DNA of 64,000 nt from Burkholderiaceae bacterium. Its GTDB lineage: Bacteria > Pseudomonadota > Gammaproteobacteria > Burkholderiales > Burkholderiaceae_E. Of this stretch, positions 52,707 through 61,268 are shown in pieces. Below the pieces are notes generated by a model, which searched no databases, was not told the DNA's origin, and saw only the letters and a program-made list of their open reading frames with translations. Every line of letters begins with the position of its first letter. Position 1 is the first letter of the stretch. Made by a program: the position numbers and the translations under genes. The DNA lies in assembly GCA_024235875.1 (NCBI GenBank), contig JACKLP010000001.1:558001-622000 (forward strand), given 5' to 3'.

Positions 52707-52823
52707 TTAGCGCGCTAGGCGCAGCAGCCCTAGCGCGAGTAGCTCGAGCGCAAGGGTGCTCTGGGCTCGGTCGGAGCGAGCCGCGAGGAAAGAGAACTGA
52801 AGGTGGCGAACGGAATCAGCCAT
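52707..52823 (-). CDS. Leucine-rich leader peptide upstream of leuA
   Basis: 38-codon open frame, ATG at 52823, TAA at 52707, ending 74 bases before leuA. The C-terminal 15 residues are LALELLALGLLRLAR: seven leucines, three of them encoded by CTA, a rare codon in such GC-rich DNA, which makes ribosome progress sensitive to charged tRNA-Leu. This is the classical design of an amino-acid biosynthetic leader peptide. The upstream half (MADSVRHLQFSFLAARSDR) has no obvious role. Not usually annotated because of its size. Confidence 0.75.
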   Translation of the reverse strand: MADSVRHLQFSFLAARSDRAQSTLALELLALGLLRLAR

Positions 52824-52888
52824 GCACGCACTATAAGCGGTTTGAACTTCGCGGACAAGCACCAACGGATCGACGGCGCATCGACGGT

Positions 52889-53452
52889 TCAGGTTCTCGG
52901 CAAGGTCACGCCGGTCTGCCCCTGGTACTTCCCGCCACGATCCCCATAGGAGGTCTCGCAGACCTCGTCGGACTCGAGGAACAGCACCTGGGCGCAGCCC
53001 TCGCCCGCATAGATCTTGGCTGGCAGCGGCGTGGTATTGGAGAACTCCAAGGTCACGTGACCTTCCCACTCCGGCTCGAGTGGCGTGACGTTGACGATGA
53101 TCCCGCACCGGGCATAAGTCGACTTGCCCAGGCAAATCGTGAGCACGCTGCGCGGAATCCGGAAGTACTCGACCGTGCGCGCGAGCGCGAACGAATTCGG
53201 CGGAATGATACAGACCGGCCCCTTGAAATCCACGAACGACTTCTCGTCGAAGGCCTTCGGATCGACGATGGTCGAGTTGATGTTCGTGAAGATCTTGAAC
53301 TCGTCCGCGCAACGGACATCGTAGCCGTAGCTCGAGGTGCCGTATGAGACGATTCGCTGGCCATCGACCGACCTGACCTGCCCCGGCTCGAACGGTTCGA
53401 TCATGCCGTCGACCGCCATGCGGCGGATCCACTTGTCGGACTTGATGCTCAT
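52889..53452 (-). CDS. dcd: dCTP deaminase
   Basis: Deaminates dCTP to dUTP, feeding dUMP to the thymidylate synthase found at 10 kb. It has 187 residues, matching the family. Motifs: MSIKSDKWIRRMA, VSYGTSSYGYDVRCADEFKIF, catalytic-Glu region NVTPLEPEWEGHVTLEFSNTTPLPAKIYA and AQVLFLESDE. It is followed by an unrelated oxidoreductase operon. Confidence 0.97.
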   Translation of the reverse strand: MSIKSDKWIRRMAVDGMIEPFEPGQVRSVDGQRIVSYGTSSYGYDVRCADEFKIFTNINSTIVDPKAFDEKSFVDFKGPVCIIPPNSFALARTVEYFRIPRSVLTICLGKSTYARCGIIVNVTPLEPEWEGHVTLEFSNTTPLPAKIYAGEGCAQVLFLESDEVCETSYGDRGGKYQGQTGVTLPRT

Positions 53453-53492
53453 GGGACGCGGATTCTAGCCCGAATTGCGGATCGGCCGGCCC

Positions 53493-53783
53493 TCAGCCGC
53501 CACCCCGGTGAGTGTGGTGATCGAAGCGTGTGATCCATTCATGAGCCGCAGCCGAATGTGCCGGCGGATACTGGAATTTGACACGAGTGGCCCGGAACAC
53601 GACCAGTCCGAGTCGGCGCGGTGGCGCCGGCTCGACCCGTATGGTCAGAGGAAAGCCGCCGGCCTCGAGGGTCAGGCAACCCTCGACGAAGGCCAGCCCC
53701 GGCAGGCCCGTGAACTCTCCGAGCCAACGTAGCATGTCGGCCTCGGTGCAGGCCATGACCCGATCATCGCCGAAGTACGGCAT
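53493..53783 (-). CDS. Small protein of unknown function in the aor operon
   Basis: 96 residues, not recognised as a named family. An N-terminal helix-like segment ACTEADMLRWLGEFTGLPG is followed by a beta-rich central part (LTLEAGGFPLTIRVEPAPPRRLGLVVFRATRVKFQYP) and a His-containing tail (HEWITRFDHHTHRGGG). It is the last gene of the aor unit, 29 bases after the MoaD-like gene. Context suggests an accessory role in cofactor supply or in the aldehyde oxidoreductase complex. Confidence 0.6.
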   Translation of the reverse strand: MPYFGDDRVMACTEADMLRWLGEFTGLPGLAFVEGCLTLEAGGFPLTIRVEPAPPRRLGLVVFRATRVKFQYPPAHSAAAHEWITRFDHHTHRGGG

Positions 53784-53812
53784 ATGGTTCCCGTCGGCCT
53801 GCGCAATGCCGT

Positions 53813-54079
53813 TCAGCCGCCGGCAACCGGGGGCCAGATCGCCAACACCTCGCCCTCGGTGAGCGCCCGGCTGGCGCGATCACCCGGCTCGACGTATCGC
53901 CCGTCCACGAGGACCAAGTGAACGAGCCGTACCGGCAAGCCGAACTGGTCGATGACCGACTGGACCGTCGTACCCTCCGGAACATCGAGAGGTAGCACGT
54001 TTCCCACGCGGCGGTGCTCACCGTGCTCGCGCGGCAGGTAGTCCTCGAGCATCGCGTAGAGCTTGAAAGTGATTCGCAT
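53813..54079 (-). CDS. MoaD/ThiS-family sulfur carrier protein
   Basis: Ubiquitin-fold sulfur carrier of 88 residues from the ATG at 54079. It has the beta-grasp start MRITFKLYAMLEDYLP, VPEGTTVQSVIDQFGLP and the Gly-Gly C-terminus (WPPVAGG) that would be adenylated and turned into a thiocarboxylate. MoaD proteins donate sulfur for the pterin dithiolene. Placed directly after the aor genes, it is likely a dedicated subunit for making the tungsten or molybdenum pterin cofactor. Confidence 0.88.
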   Translation of the reverse strand: MRITFKLYAMLEDYLPREHGEHRRVGNVLPLDVPEGTTVQSVIDQFGLPVRLVHLVLVDGRYVEPGDRASRALTEGEVLAIWPPVAGG

Positions 54080-54090
54080 CGCCCGATGCC

Positions 54091-55368
54091 TCAGGCCTTG
54101 GCCGTGCCTCGGGCACGCCCCTGCCAATCGGCCTGCGACTGGGCGCGAGCGAGATAGGCTTCCATCAGCTGTGTCGGATCAGCCAGCAGGCGATCCTTCC
54201 ATGGCCCGAGCCTGACATGCCCCTCGATCAGATTGCGCAGCACGCCGACATGATCGGTCATGCCCACGCTGTTGGCCCCGATCAACACGTCGTCTTTGAA
54301 CTCCAGGCAGAGGTAGCGGAAGCCCTCGGGATCAGACAACTCCGCGCGCTCGCCGCCATCCACGCCCTGCCACTGCCCGAACGAGGTGGAGACGAGCCCG
54401 AGCGTGTCCAGCACGTTGATCTGAGTCACGCCACGGCTGCTGGTCGGGTGGCCGGCCATGTTCATCGCGGCGACCCTCGCCTGCTCGACCGCATTCGGCT
54501 GGATGGCCGATACCACCCGCGTATTGGTCGCGGCATCGAACGCCTCCGCGCAGTCTCCGGCCGCGTAGATTCCATCGGCCGAAGTCATCTGCGCCTCGTC
54601 GACCAGCACACCACGATCGCACTTGATCGAGCTATCGGCCAGGAACCCGATACTGGGCCGAACGCCGGTCGCCTGGATGACCAGGTCGAAATCCTCGCTG
54701 AAGCCATCGGAGAGCTTCGCGCGCAGCGGCGCCCCAGCCTCGAGGGCCTCGACCCGGGTGCCGACGAGAACCCGCACCCCTTTCTTCTCGCACCACGCCC
54801 GGATCATGCCCCCGGCGCCCTCACCCATCATGCGCGGGACCATCCGGTCGCCCATCTCGACCACGGTCAGCTTCACGCCGCGCCGGACCAGGGACTCGAG
54901 AATGATGCAGCCGATGAATCCGGCTCCCATCTGCAACACGCGCGCACCGGGCTTGGCGAGCGCCATGATCCGGTCAGCGTCGGCCAGGGTCCAGCAGGCC
55001 TGCACCAGGTCCGAGTCGAGCCCCGGGATAGGAGGGCTCTGGGGCAACGAGCCGCTGGCGATCAGGCACTTGTCGAATTCGATCGACTCGCCGGACGCCA
55101 TGCCGACCAGACGGCGTGCGGCGCTGACCGACTTGACGCGGCCTTCGACCTGCTTGATCCCGAGCGCATCGAAGTGACTGGAGGACTTGCGTAGTCGGGT
55201 TCCGCTGCGTTCGATGTCGCCCGCCAGCAGATAGGGAATGGCCATCCGCGAATAGGGCGGTCCGGGTTCGTCGCCGATCAATACGATTTCATCGCCCGGG
55301 CGGTGCTTGCGGATCGTCTCGGCGGCCGTCACGCCGGCCGGGCCGTTTCCGATGATCACGTGACGCAT
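54091..55368 (-). CDS. aorC: FAD/NAD(P)-binding subunit of aldehyde oxidoreductase (AorC-like)
   Basis: NAD(P)/FAD oxidoreductase of 425 residues that would pass electrons from the aldehyde oxidoreductase to NAD+ or another acceptor. FAD motif HVIIGNGPAGVTAAETIRKH at the start, second dinucleotide motif VLQMGAGFIGCIILESLVRRG (about residue 152) and YAAGDCAEAFDAAT near 290. The ATG at 55368 has AGGAG upstream. Order AorA (Fe-S), AorB (W enzyme), AorC (FAD) is that of the Aromatoleum aldehyde oxidoreductase. It has no Cys cluster of its own. Confidence 0.85.
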   Translation of the reverse strand: MRHVIIGNGPAGVTAAETIRKHRPGDEIVLIGDEPGPPYSRMAIPYLLAGDIERSGTRLRKSSSHFDALGIKQVEGRVKSVSAARRLVGMASGESIEFDKCLIASGSLPQSPPIPGLDSDLVQACWTLADADRIMALAKPGARVLQMGAGFIGCIILESLVRRGVKLTVVEMGDRMVPRMMGEGAGGMIRAWCEKKGVRVLVGTRVEALEAGAPLRAKLSDGFSEDFDLVIQATGVRPSIGFLADSSIKCDRGVLVDEAQMTSADGIYAAGDCAEAFDAATNTRVVSAIQPNAVEQARVAAMNMAGHPTSSRGVTQINVLDTLGLVSTSFGQWQGVDGGERAELSDPEGFRYLCLEFKDDVLIGANSVGMTDHVGVLRNLIEGHVRLGPWKDRLLADPTQLMEAYLARAQSQADWQGRARGTAKA

Positions 55369-55464
55369 GATGGATGCTCCTGTGGTCGTCAGCTTGTCAC
55401 TTCGCGGTGGCCGGAAGAAAACGGGCGACCCGAAAGTCGCCCGTTTCTCCGACAACAAGCGGCC

Positions 55465-57312
55465 TCAGAGTCCGAGGCGTGCCCGCGTCTCGGCCGTCAG
55501 GCGGCCTTCGGCATCCCAGCCGCGGACCTTGTAGTACTCCGGCACCATCTTGTCGATGCCGCTGACCATGCCCTTCGCAGGTCCTGTCTTGACCGCCTCG
55601 GTCTTCAGGCGCTTCGGCAGGTCATCGTCCGCACGGGTAAATCCGGCACGATTGTTGAAGTCGCGCTCGAGATTCCAGATCCGCTCGCCGATCAGATTCA
55701 GGTTCTCGAGATCGAACTCGGGGCCGCACGCGCCCTGCAACTGCGGTGCGAAATCGGCCAGTGTCCAGGCAAAGGTCGTGAAGGTGCACAGCCCACTCGA
55801 GTCGACGACCGACGATGCGTCCTGGGTCGCCTTCACCAGCTCGGCCTTGCCTTCGGTGGCCAGCGGATCGGTCTTGACCGGCACACCCATGATCTCGGAT
55901 CCCACCGTATAGGAGCGCAGGTGGCAGGCCCCTCGGTTGGAGGTCGCGTAGGTCAGGCCCATGCCCTGGATGCCGCGCGCGTCGTAGGCTGGGAACTCCT
56001 GGCCTTTGACCGACATCGACAGATCTGGGTGGCCATACTTGGCGGTGAGACGCTTGGAGCCCAGGCCGATCTCCTTGCCAAAGCCCTCGCCGCGAGCCGT
56101 CATCTCGGCCAGCTTGCACAAGGCTTCGGCCGAGCCGAAACTGGCGTCCAGGCCGACTTGCTCCGTGGTCAGAGCACCGATCGAATGCAGCTCCATCGCG
56201 GCCCCGACCGTCGCGCCGAACGAAATCGGATCCATGCCATCTTCGTTGCACAGCATGTTCACGTACTGCAGGGCCTCCAGATCGTCCACACCCGGGGCCG
56301 CACCCAGCGCCCAGGCGGCTTCGTATTCGAGACCACCGGACGCGCCCCAGTACTCGGGCTTGTTGACGACCGAGAAGTGGCTCTCGTCGAGCTTGGAGAT
56401 TCGGCCGCAAGCGATCGTGCAGCCGAAACACGCCTGATTGGTCACCAACTGCGACTTGCCATCCGTCGGACGCTTCTCGAGCATGGCTTCAGCAGAAATC
56501 CGGCTCGCCCCCTCGAATTGGCTGTCACGATGGTTCCGCGTGGGCAACGCACCGCTCTCGTTGATGACGTTCATCAGGACCTGAGTGCCGTAGGCGGGTA
56601 GGCCCTGCCCCGTCACCGGGTTGTCGGCCAGGATCTTCTTCTTGTCCTTGACCGCCGCCATGAAGGCCTTGGGATCGTGAATATTGCCGACGCCCTTGGT
56701 GCCGCGAACCGCGACCGCCTTCAGGTTCTTGGAGCCGGCCACCGCGCCGACGCCCGAGCGGCCTGCCGCCCGGTGCAGGTCATTGACGACGCAGGCGAAC
56801 AGCACCTGGTTCTCGCCTGCGCGCCCGATGGACGACACCCGGGTCAGGGGATCCTGCAATTCCTTCTTGAGGGTCTCCTCGGTGTGCCAGACCGTGGTCC
56901 CCCAGAGGTGCGAGGCATCACGCAACTCGGCCTTGTCGTCGACGATCGAGAGGTAGACCGGCTTGGGGCTCTTGCCCTCGAAGATGATCATGTCCCAACC
57001 GGCCATCTTCAGCTCGGCGCCCCAGTAGCCGCCCGAGTTCGAGCAGGCGATCGCGCCGGTCAACGGCCCCTTGGTGATGACCGAGTAGCGCCCGCCGGTG
57101 GCGGCCATCGTGCCGGTCAGGGGACCGGTCGCCCAGATGATCTTGTTGTCGGGCGATAGCGGATCGACCTTCGCGTCGACCTCCTCGACGAAGTACTTCG
57201 TCGCCAGCCCACGCTGGCCGAGGTACTGCTTCGCCCAGTCCATGTTGATCGGCTCGCTCGCGCAAGTTCCGTTGGTCAGATTTACGCGCAGGATCTTTCC
57301 GGCCCAGGTCAT
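55465..57312 (-). CDS. aorB: Tungsten-type aldehyde:ferredoxin oxidoreductase (AorB-like)
   Basis: Oxidises aldehydes to acids using a bis-pterin tungsten cofactor and one [4Fe-4S] cluster. It has 615 residues, the usual AOR length. The N-domain shows TGPLTGTMAATGGRYSVITKGPLTGAIACSNSGGYWGAELKMAGWD and RAAGRSGVGAVAGSKNLKAV (pterin binding). Cluster ligands are in QACFGCTIACGR (residues about 293-304), with a further Cys in SGLCTFTTFA. In anaerobic aromatic degraders such enzymes detoxify phenylacetaldehyde or benzaldehyde. The partner subunits flank it on the same strand. Confidence 0.93.
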   Translation of the reverse strand: MTWAGKILRVNLTNGTCASEPINMDWAKQYLGQRGLATKYFVEEVDAKVDPLSPDNKIIWATGPLTGTMAATGGRYSVITKGPLTGAIACSNSGGYWGAELKMAGWDMIIFEGKSPKPVYLSIVDDKAELRDASHLWGTTVWHTEETLKKELQDPLTRVSSIGRAGENQVLFACVVNDLHRAAGRSGVGAVAGSKNLKAVAVRGTKGVGNIHDPKAFMAAVKDKKKILADNPVTGQGLPAYGTQVLMNVINESGALPTRNHRDSQFEGASRISAEAMLEKRPTDGKSQLVTNQACFGCTIACGRISKLDESHFSVVNKPEYWGASGGLEYEAAWALGAAPGVDDLEALQYVNMLCNEDGMDPISFGATVGAAMELHSIGALTTEQVGLDASFGSAEALCKLAEMTARGEGFGKEIGLGSKRLTAKYGHPDLSMSVKGQEFPAYDARGIQGMGLTYATSNRGACHLRSYTVGSEIMGVPVKTDPLATEGKAELVKATQDASSVVDSSGLCTFTTFAWTLADFAPQLQGACGPEFDLENLNLIGERIWNLERDFNNRAGFTRADDDLPKRLKTEAVKTGPAKGMVSGIDKMVPEYYKVRGWDAEGRLTAETRARLGL

Positions 57313-57391
57313 GTGGTGACTCCTTCCTTGGACTCTGATTCAGTGGGATTCGTTCGCAGGGGCGGCCGGGCGGTCGGGCCCGGCACGGCGC

Positions 57392-57868
57392 TCAGCCTGC
57401 GGACTGCTGGTTGCCGAGTTTCTCGGCCCACTGGTGCATGCGGCCCAGCCCGGTCCAGTTCGAGTCGACGAACGTGATCGCGCCGGTCGGGCAGGCATCG
57501 GCGCAGGCGGGCTCGCCGCCGCAGAGGTCGCACTTCTGGACCTTGCCGGTCTCCTGCACATAGTTGACCGTGCCGAATGGGCAGGCAATGGTGCAGACCT
57601 TGCAGCCGACACAGGTGTCTTCGGAGACGACCTTCGCGCCGCTGGCCGCATCGACGGTGATCGCCTCGACCGGGCACGCGTGGAGGCACCAGGCCTCGTC
57701 GCATTGCGTGCAGGTGTAAGGCACCTTGCGCCCGGTGTGGTGGAAATCGAAGACCTTGATCCGAGACTTGCCGGTGCTGAACACACCGTAGTTCTCGAAG
57801 CTGCAGGCCATTTCACACTGCAGGCAGCCAGTGCACTTGTCGGGGTTGATGTGCAGGGATTTCTGCAT
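57392..57868 (-). CDS. aorA: Four-cluster ferredoxin-like electron-transfer subunit (AorA-like)
   Basis: 158 residues from the ATG at 57868, which has a strong GGAGG site. Sixteen cysteines in four groups predict four [4Fe-4S] clusters: CTGCLQCEMAC, CTQCDEAWCLHAC, CVGCKVCTIAC and CDLCGGEPACADAC. This is a polyferredoxin of the HycB/PhsB/AorA type with no signal peptide, so it is cytoplasmic. It heads the aor operon and would connect the tungsten subunit to the FAD subunit. Confidence 0.92.
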   Translation of the reverse strand: MQKSLHINPDKCTGCLQCEMACSFENYGVFSTGKSRIKVFDFHHTGRKVPYTCTQCDEAWCLHACPVEAITVDAASGAKVVSEDTCVGCKVCTIACPFGTVNYVQETGKVQKCDLCGGEPACADACPTGAITFVDSNWTGLGRMHQWAEKLGNQQSAG

Positions 57869-58403
57869 GACTCCTCCGGGATTTGCCGTTTTCTTGGGCA
57901 CGTTCTGGTACCGCCCGGCGCCTTTGCCTTGCTCGTGCAACCCCATCGGACGAGGGATTTGGCACTCAGCTGCGCGGTCCAACTTTTGCGAGCAAAAGCA
58001 TACCTTGTTTTGCATGTCGGTGCATAAGTTGAAGCACCCGATCTGCGCCCCGGAGGCGTACCCCGCTCAGTGTGCCTGCGACAACGGCTGCCTCCTGCCC
58101 CGCCCCAAAATCGACACGACCGGGGCCACCGTACTGTCGTCGCGGTCGTCGGGTCGACGGCGTCGTACACCGCGAAAAGCGGCGATTGGTCAATCTGGAA
58201 CCGCCGAACATGTGCGAGCACTGGCAGTCGGCAGAAAATCGCAGCTGGCAAGTGCGCGTAAGCTACCTACTGGTATGGAATTCGCTCCCCGATACCAGTA
58301 TGTTGGTACGTGCACTTGGGCAATGGCCAGCGCCTATGCACTGCGCACATAGGAACCAGCGGCGGGCACCCGGCCCGATGCGTTCACGACAAGGAGATAA
58401 ACA
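57869..58403. promoter_or_regulatory. Divergent regulatory region between aor and molybdenum hydroxylase operons
   Basis: About 535 bases without a convincing gene. Near the aor side, TTTTGCGAGCAAAA (57984-57997) is an inverted repeat 116 bases upstream of aorA. Near the other side are the TACTGGTAT/ATACCAGTA repeat (separate entry) and an AAGGAG ribosome-binding site before 58404. Both operons should be initiated here. Confidence 0.6.
58268..58300. promoter_or_regulatory. Inverted repeat upstream of molybdenum hydroxylase operon
   Basis: TACTGGTAT and ATACCAGTA are perfect nine-base arms separated by 15 bases. A further half-site TTGGTAC follows at 58303-58309. The element lies about 105 bases upstream of the small-subunit ATG, suitable for an activator or repressor; the arrangement of three related half-sites suggests a dimeric regulator with an auxiliary site. 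Confidence 0.5.
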
Positions 58404-58868
58404 ATGGAGATAACCGTCAAGATGACGGTCAACGGCAAGGCGGTCAGCGTCAATGTCGACCCCCGCACGCTGCTCGTTCAGGTCATTCGTGAAAACCTGC
58501 ACTTGACCGGCACGCACGTCGGCTGCGACACGGCCCAATGTGGTGCCTGCACCGTCCACATGAACGGTCGGGCGGTCAAGGCCTGCTCGATGCTGGCCGT
58601 ACAGGCGCAAGGGGCCGAGATCACGACGATCGAAGGCTTGGCCAGCGGCGATACGCTGCATCCGATGCAAGAGGCATTCAGGGACTGCCATGCGCTGCAG
58701 TGCGGATTTTGCACCCCTGGCATGGTGATGTCTGCGGTCCAGCTGCTCAATGACAATCCGCATCCGACCGACGAACAGATTCGCGAAGGGCTGGAAGGAA
58801 ATATCTGTCGCTGCACGGGGTATCACAATATCGTGCGCGCGGTTCGCCAGGTCGCAGACCAGGCCTGA
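58404..58868 (+). CDS. Molybdenum hydroxylase small [2Fe-2S] subunit (CoxS/xanthine-dehydrogenase type)
   Basis: Iron-sulfur subunit of 154 residues, with AAGGAG before the ATG. The N-domain holds a plant-type [2Fe-2S] cluster (CDTAQCGACTVHMNG, with another Cys in KACSML) and the helical C-domain holds the second cluster (CGFCTPGM and CRCTGYHNIVRAV). It carries electrons from the molybdenum centre to the FAD subunit. First gene of the operon. Confidence 0.95.
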   Translation: MEITVKMTVNGKAVSVNVDPRTLLVQVIRENLHLTGTHVGCDTAQCGACTVHMNGRAVKACSMLAVQAQGAEITTIEGLASGDTLHPMQEAFRDCHALQCGFCTPGMVMSAVQLLNDNPHPTDEQIREGLEGNICRCTGYHNIVRAVRQVADQA

Positions 58869-58891
58869 CACCAGACACGAAGGGAGCGAAC

Positions 58892-61252
58892 ATGACGGAT
58901 CTATCGAATTCGCCAATCGGCCAGCCGATGCGGCGCCGCGAAGACCTGCGCTTTCTGACCGGCGCCGGCCAGTTCACCGACGACATCGTGCTGACGGGGC
59001 AGACCTATGGCGTCTTCGTGCGCTCGCCGCACGCGCACGCTCGCATCACCGGAATCGACCAGGCAGCTGCACGTGCCATGCCGGGCGTGGTCGACATCAT
59101 CACCGGGGAGGATCTCGCGGAGGCGAAGATCGGTGGCCTGCCGTGCGGCTGGCTGATCCACGACAAGTCCGGTGAGCCGATGAAGGAACCACCCCATCCG
59201 GTGCTGGCCCAGGGCAAGGCGCGCTATGTCGGGGACGCCGTGGCCTTGGTGATAGCCGAATCGACATCGCAGGCGCGGGACGCGGCGGAAGCTCTCGTCG
59301 TGGACTATGAGCCCCTCGCCGCCGTCGTAGACCCGGCCAAGGCCGAGTCAGCGGGCGCTTCGGTGCACGACGAGGCGCCGGACAATGTCTGCTACGACTG
59401 GGGCCATGGTGACGCCCAGGCGGTGGACGCAGCGTTCGCCAAGGCAGCCAAGGTGACCCGGCTCGACTTCGTCAACAACCGGCTGATTCCGAATGCGATG
59501 GAACCCCGTGCGGCGAACGCCTCGTATAGCCGGCACGACGACAGCTACACACTCTACGTCGCAAACCAGAATCCCCATGTCGAGCGACTCCTGATGAGCG
59601 CCTTCGTGCTGGGCCTGCCCGAGAGCAAGGTTCGGGTGATCGCACCAGACGTGGGCGGTGGCTTCGGCTCGAAGATCTTTCTCTACCCCGAGGAAACGGC
59701 CCTGGTCTGGGCATCCAAACGCGTCGGCCGGCCCATCAAGTGGACCGCCGAGCGCAGCGAGTCGTTCCTCACCGACGCCCATGGGCGCGACCATGTCACC
59801 ACCGCCGAGTTGGCGCTCGCCGAGGATGGCGAGTTCCTCGGAATGCGAGTAAAGACGATCGCGAACCTCGGCGCCTACCTGTCGACCTTTGCAAGCTCGG
59901 TTCCGACGATCCTCTACGCCACGTTGCTGGCCGGCCAATACCGTACGCCGGCGATCTACTGCGAGGTCAAGGCGGTGTTCACCAATACGGCCCCCGTCGA
60001 CGCGTATCGCGGTGCCGGCCGTCCCGAGGCGACCTATGTTGTCGAGCGCCTGGTCGAACAGGCGGCGCGCGACGTCGGCATGGACCCGGTAGCGATCCGG
60101 CGCCGCAATTTCATCACCACCTTTCCTTACGCGACGCCGGTCGGACTCACCTACGACACTGGCGACTATGCAGCTACCCTCGACAAGGCCCTCGCGCTGG
60201 CCGACGTGGCGGGCTTTCCGGCCCGACGAGAGGAAGCCCGATCCAGGGGCATGCGTCGCGGGCTCGGCTATTCGTGCTACATCGAGGCGTGTGGTCTGGC
60301 ACCCTCGAACATCGCCGGTGCCCTAGGCGCGCGTGCCGGCCTGTTCGAGGCAGGCGAGGTCCGGGTCCACCCCACCGGCACCGTGACCGTCTTCACCGGG
60401 TCCCACAGCCACGGCCAGGGCCATGAGACGACGTTTGCCCAGGTGGTCGCCGGCCGGCTTGGGATTCCGACAGAGAACGTCGAGATCGTTCACGGCGACA
60501 CAGGCCGGATTCCCTTCGGCATGGGAACCTACGGCAGCCGCTCGCTGGCCGTCGGCGGCACGGCTATCGTCAAGGCCGTGGACAAGGTCATCGAGAAAGG
60601 CCGAAAGATCGCCGCCCACCTGCTGGAGGCATCCGACGATGACATCGAGTTCGGCAACGGCGAGTTCAAGGTGTCCGGGACCGACAAGTCGATTCCGTTC
60701 GCGCAGGTGGCACTGAGTGCATACGTACCGCACAACTATCCGCTAGAGAAACTCGAGCCCGGCCTGAACGAGAACGCGTTCTATGACCCGACCAACTTCA
60801 CCTACCCCGCTGGCTCCTACGTCTGCGAGGTCGAGGTTGATCCGGCGACCGGAACGAGTCGTGTCGTGCAGTTCGTCGCGGTCGACGACTTCGGCAACAT
60901 CGTGAACCCAATGATCGTGGCCGGGCAGGTCCATGGCGGGCTTGCACAGGGCCTTGGCCAGGCCATGCTCGAAGGCTGCACCTATGATCGCGAGACCGGA
61001 CAACTTCTGACGGGCTCCTACCTCGACTACGCGATGCCGCGTGCAGCGGACTTACCCGACTTCATTGTCGACACGCATGCCACGCCGTGCACGCATAATC
61101 CCCTGGGGGTGAAAGGCTGTGGCGAAGCGGGTGCCATCGGCTCGCCTGCAGCGTACATCAACGCCCTGACCGACGCCCTCGGAGTGCGAGATATCCCGAT
61201 GCCCGCCACGCCGGAGCGTGTATGGCGCGCGCTGATTGACCAGAAATCCTGA
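58892..61252 (+). CDS. Molybdenum hydroxylase large subunit (form II, CoxL-like)
   Basis: Molybdopterin-binding catalytic subunit of 786 residues. The active-site loop reads AYRGAGRPE (residues about 371-379), the form II signature, not the AYxCSFR loop of true aerobic CO dehydrogenases. The copper-ligand Cys is therefore missing and CO is unlikely to be the substrate. The catalytic Glu lies in GVKGCGEAGAIGSPAA (about 738-753). Other conserved parts are QNPHVERLLMSAFVLGLPESKVRVIAPDVGGGFGSK and FTGSHSHGQGHETTFAQV. A hydroxylase for an aromatic, heterocyclic or aldehyde substrate is more likely. Confidence 0.93.
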   Translation: MTDLSNSPIGQPMRRREDLRFLTGAGQFTDDIVLTGQTYGVFVRSPHAHARITGIDQAAARAMPGVVDIITGEDLAEAKIGGLPCGWLIHDKSGEPMKEPPHPVLAQGKARYVGDAVALVIAESTSQARDAAEALVVDYEPLAAVVDPAKAESAGASVHDEAPDNVCYDWGHGDAQAVDAAFAKAAKVTRLDFVNNRLIPNAMEPRAANASYSRHDDSYTLYVANQNPHVERLLMSAFVLGLPESKVRVIAPDVGGGFGSKIFLYPEETALVWASKRVGRPIKWTAERSESFLTDAHGRDHVTTAELALAEDGEFLGMRVKTIANLGAYLSTFASSVPTILYATLLAGQYRTPAIYCEVKAVFTNTAPVDAYRGAGRPEATYVVERLVEQAARDVGMDPVAIRRRNFITTFPYATPVGLTYDTGDYAATLDKALALADVAGFPARREEARSRGMRRGLGYSCYIEACGLAPSNIAGALGARAGLFEAGEVRVHPTGTVTVFTGSHSHGQGHETTFAQVVAGRLGIPTENVEIVHGDTGRIPFGMGTYGSRSLAVGGTAIVKAVDKVIEKGRKIAAHLLEASDDDIEFGNGEFKVSGTDKSIPFAQVALSAYVPHNYPLEKLEPGLNENAFYDPTNFTYPAGSYVCEVEVDPATGTSRVVQFVAVDDFGNIVNPMIVAGQVHGGLAQGLGQAMLEGCTYDRETGQLLTGSYLDYAMPRAADLPDFIVDTHATPCTHNPLGVKGCGEAGAIGSPAAYINALTDALGVRDIPMPATPERVWRALIDQKS

Positions 61253-61268
61253 GAGGAGACACACAAGC

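Noticed and set aside
57958..57974. Sigma-54-like TGGCAC...TGC sequence
   Set aside because: Spacing between GG and GC is one base short and it points away from the nearest gene.
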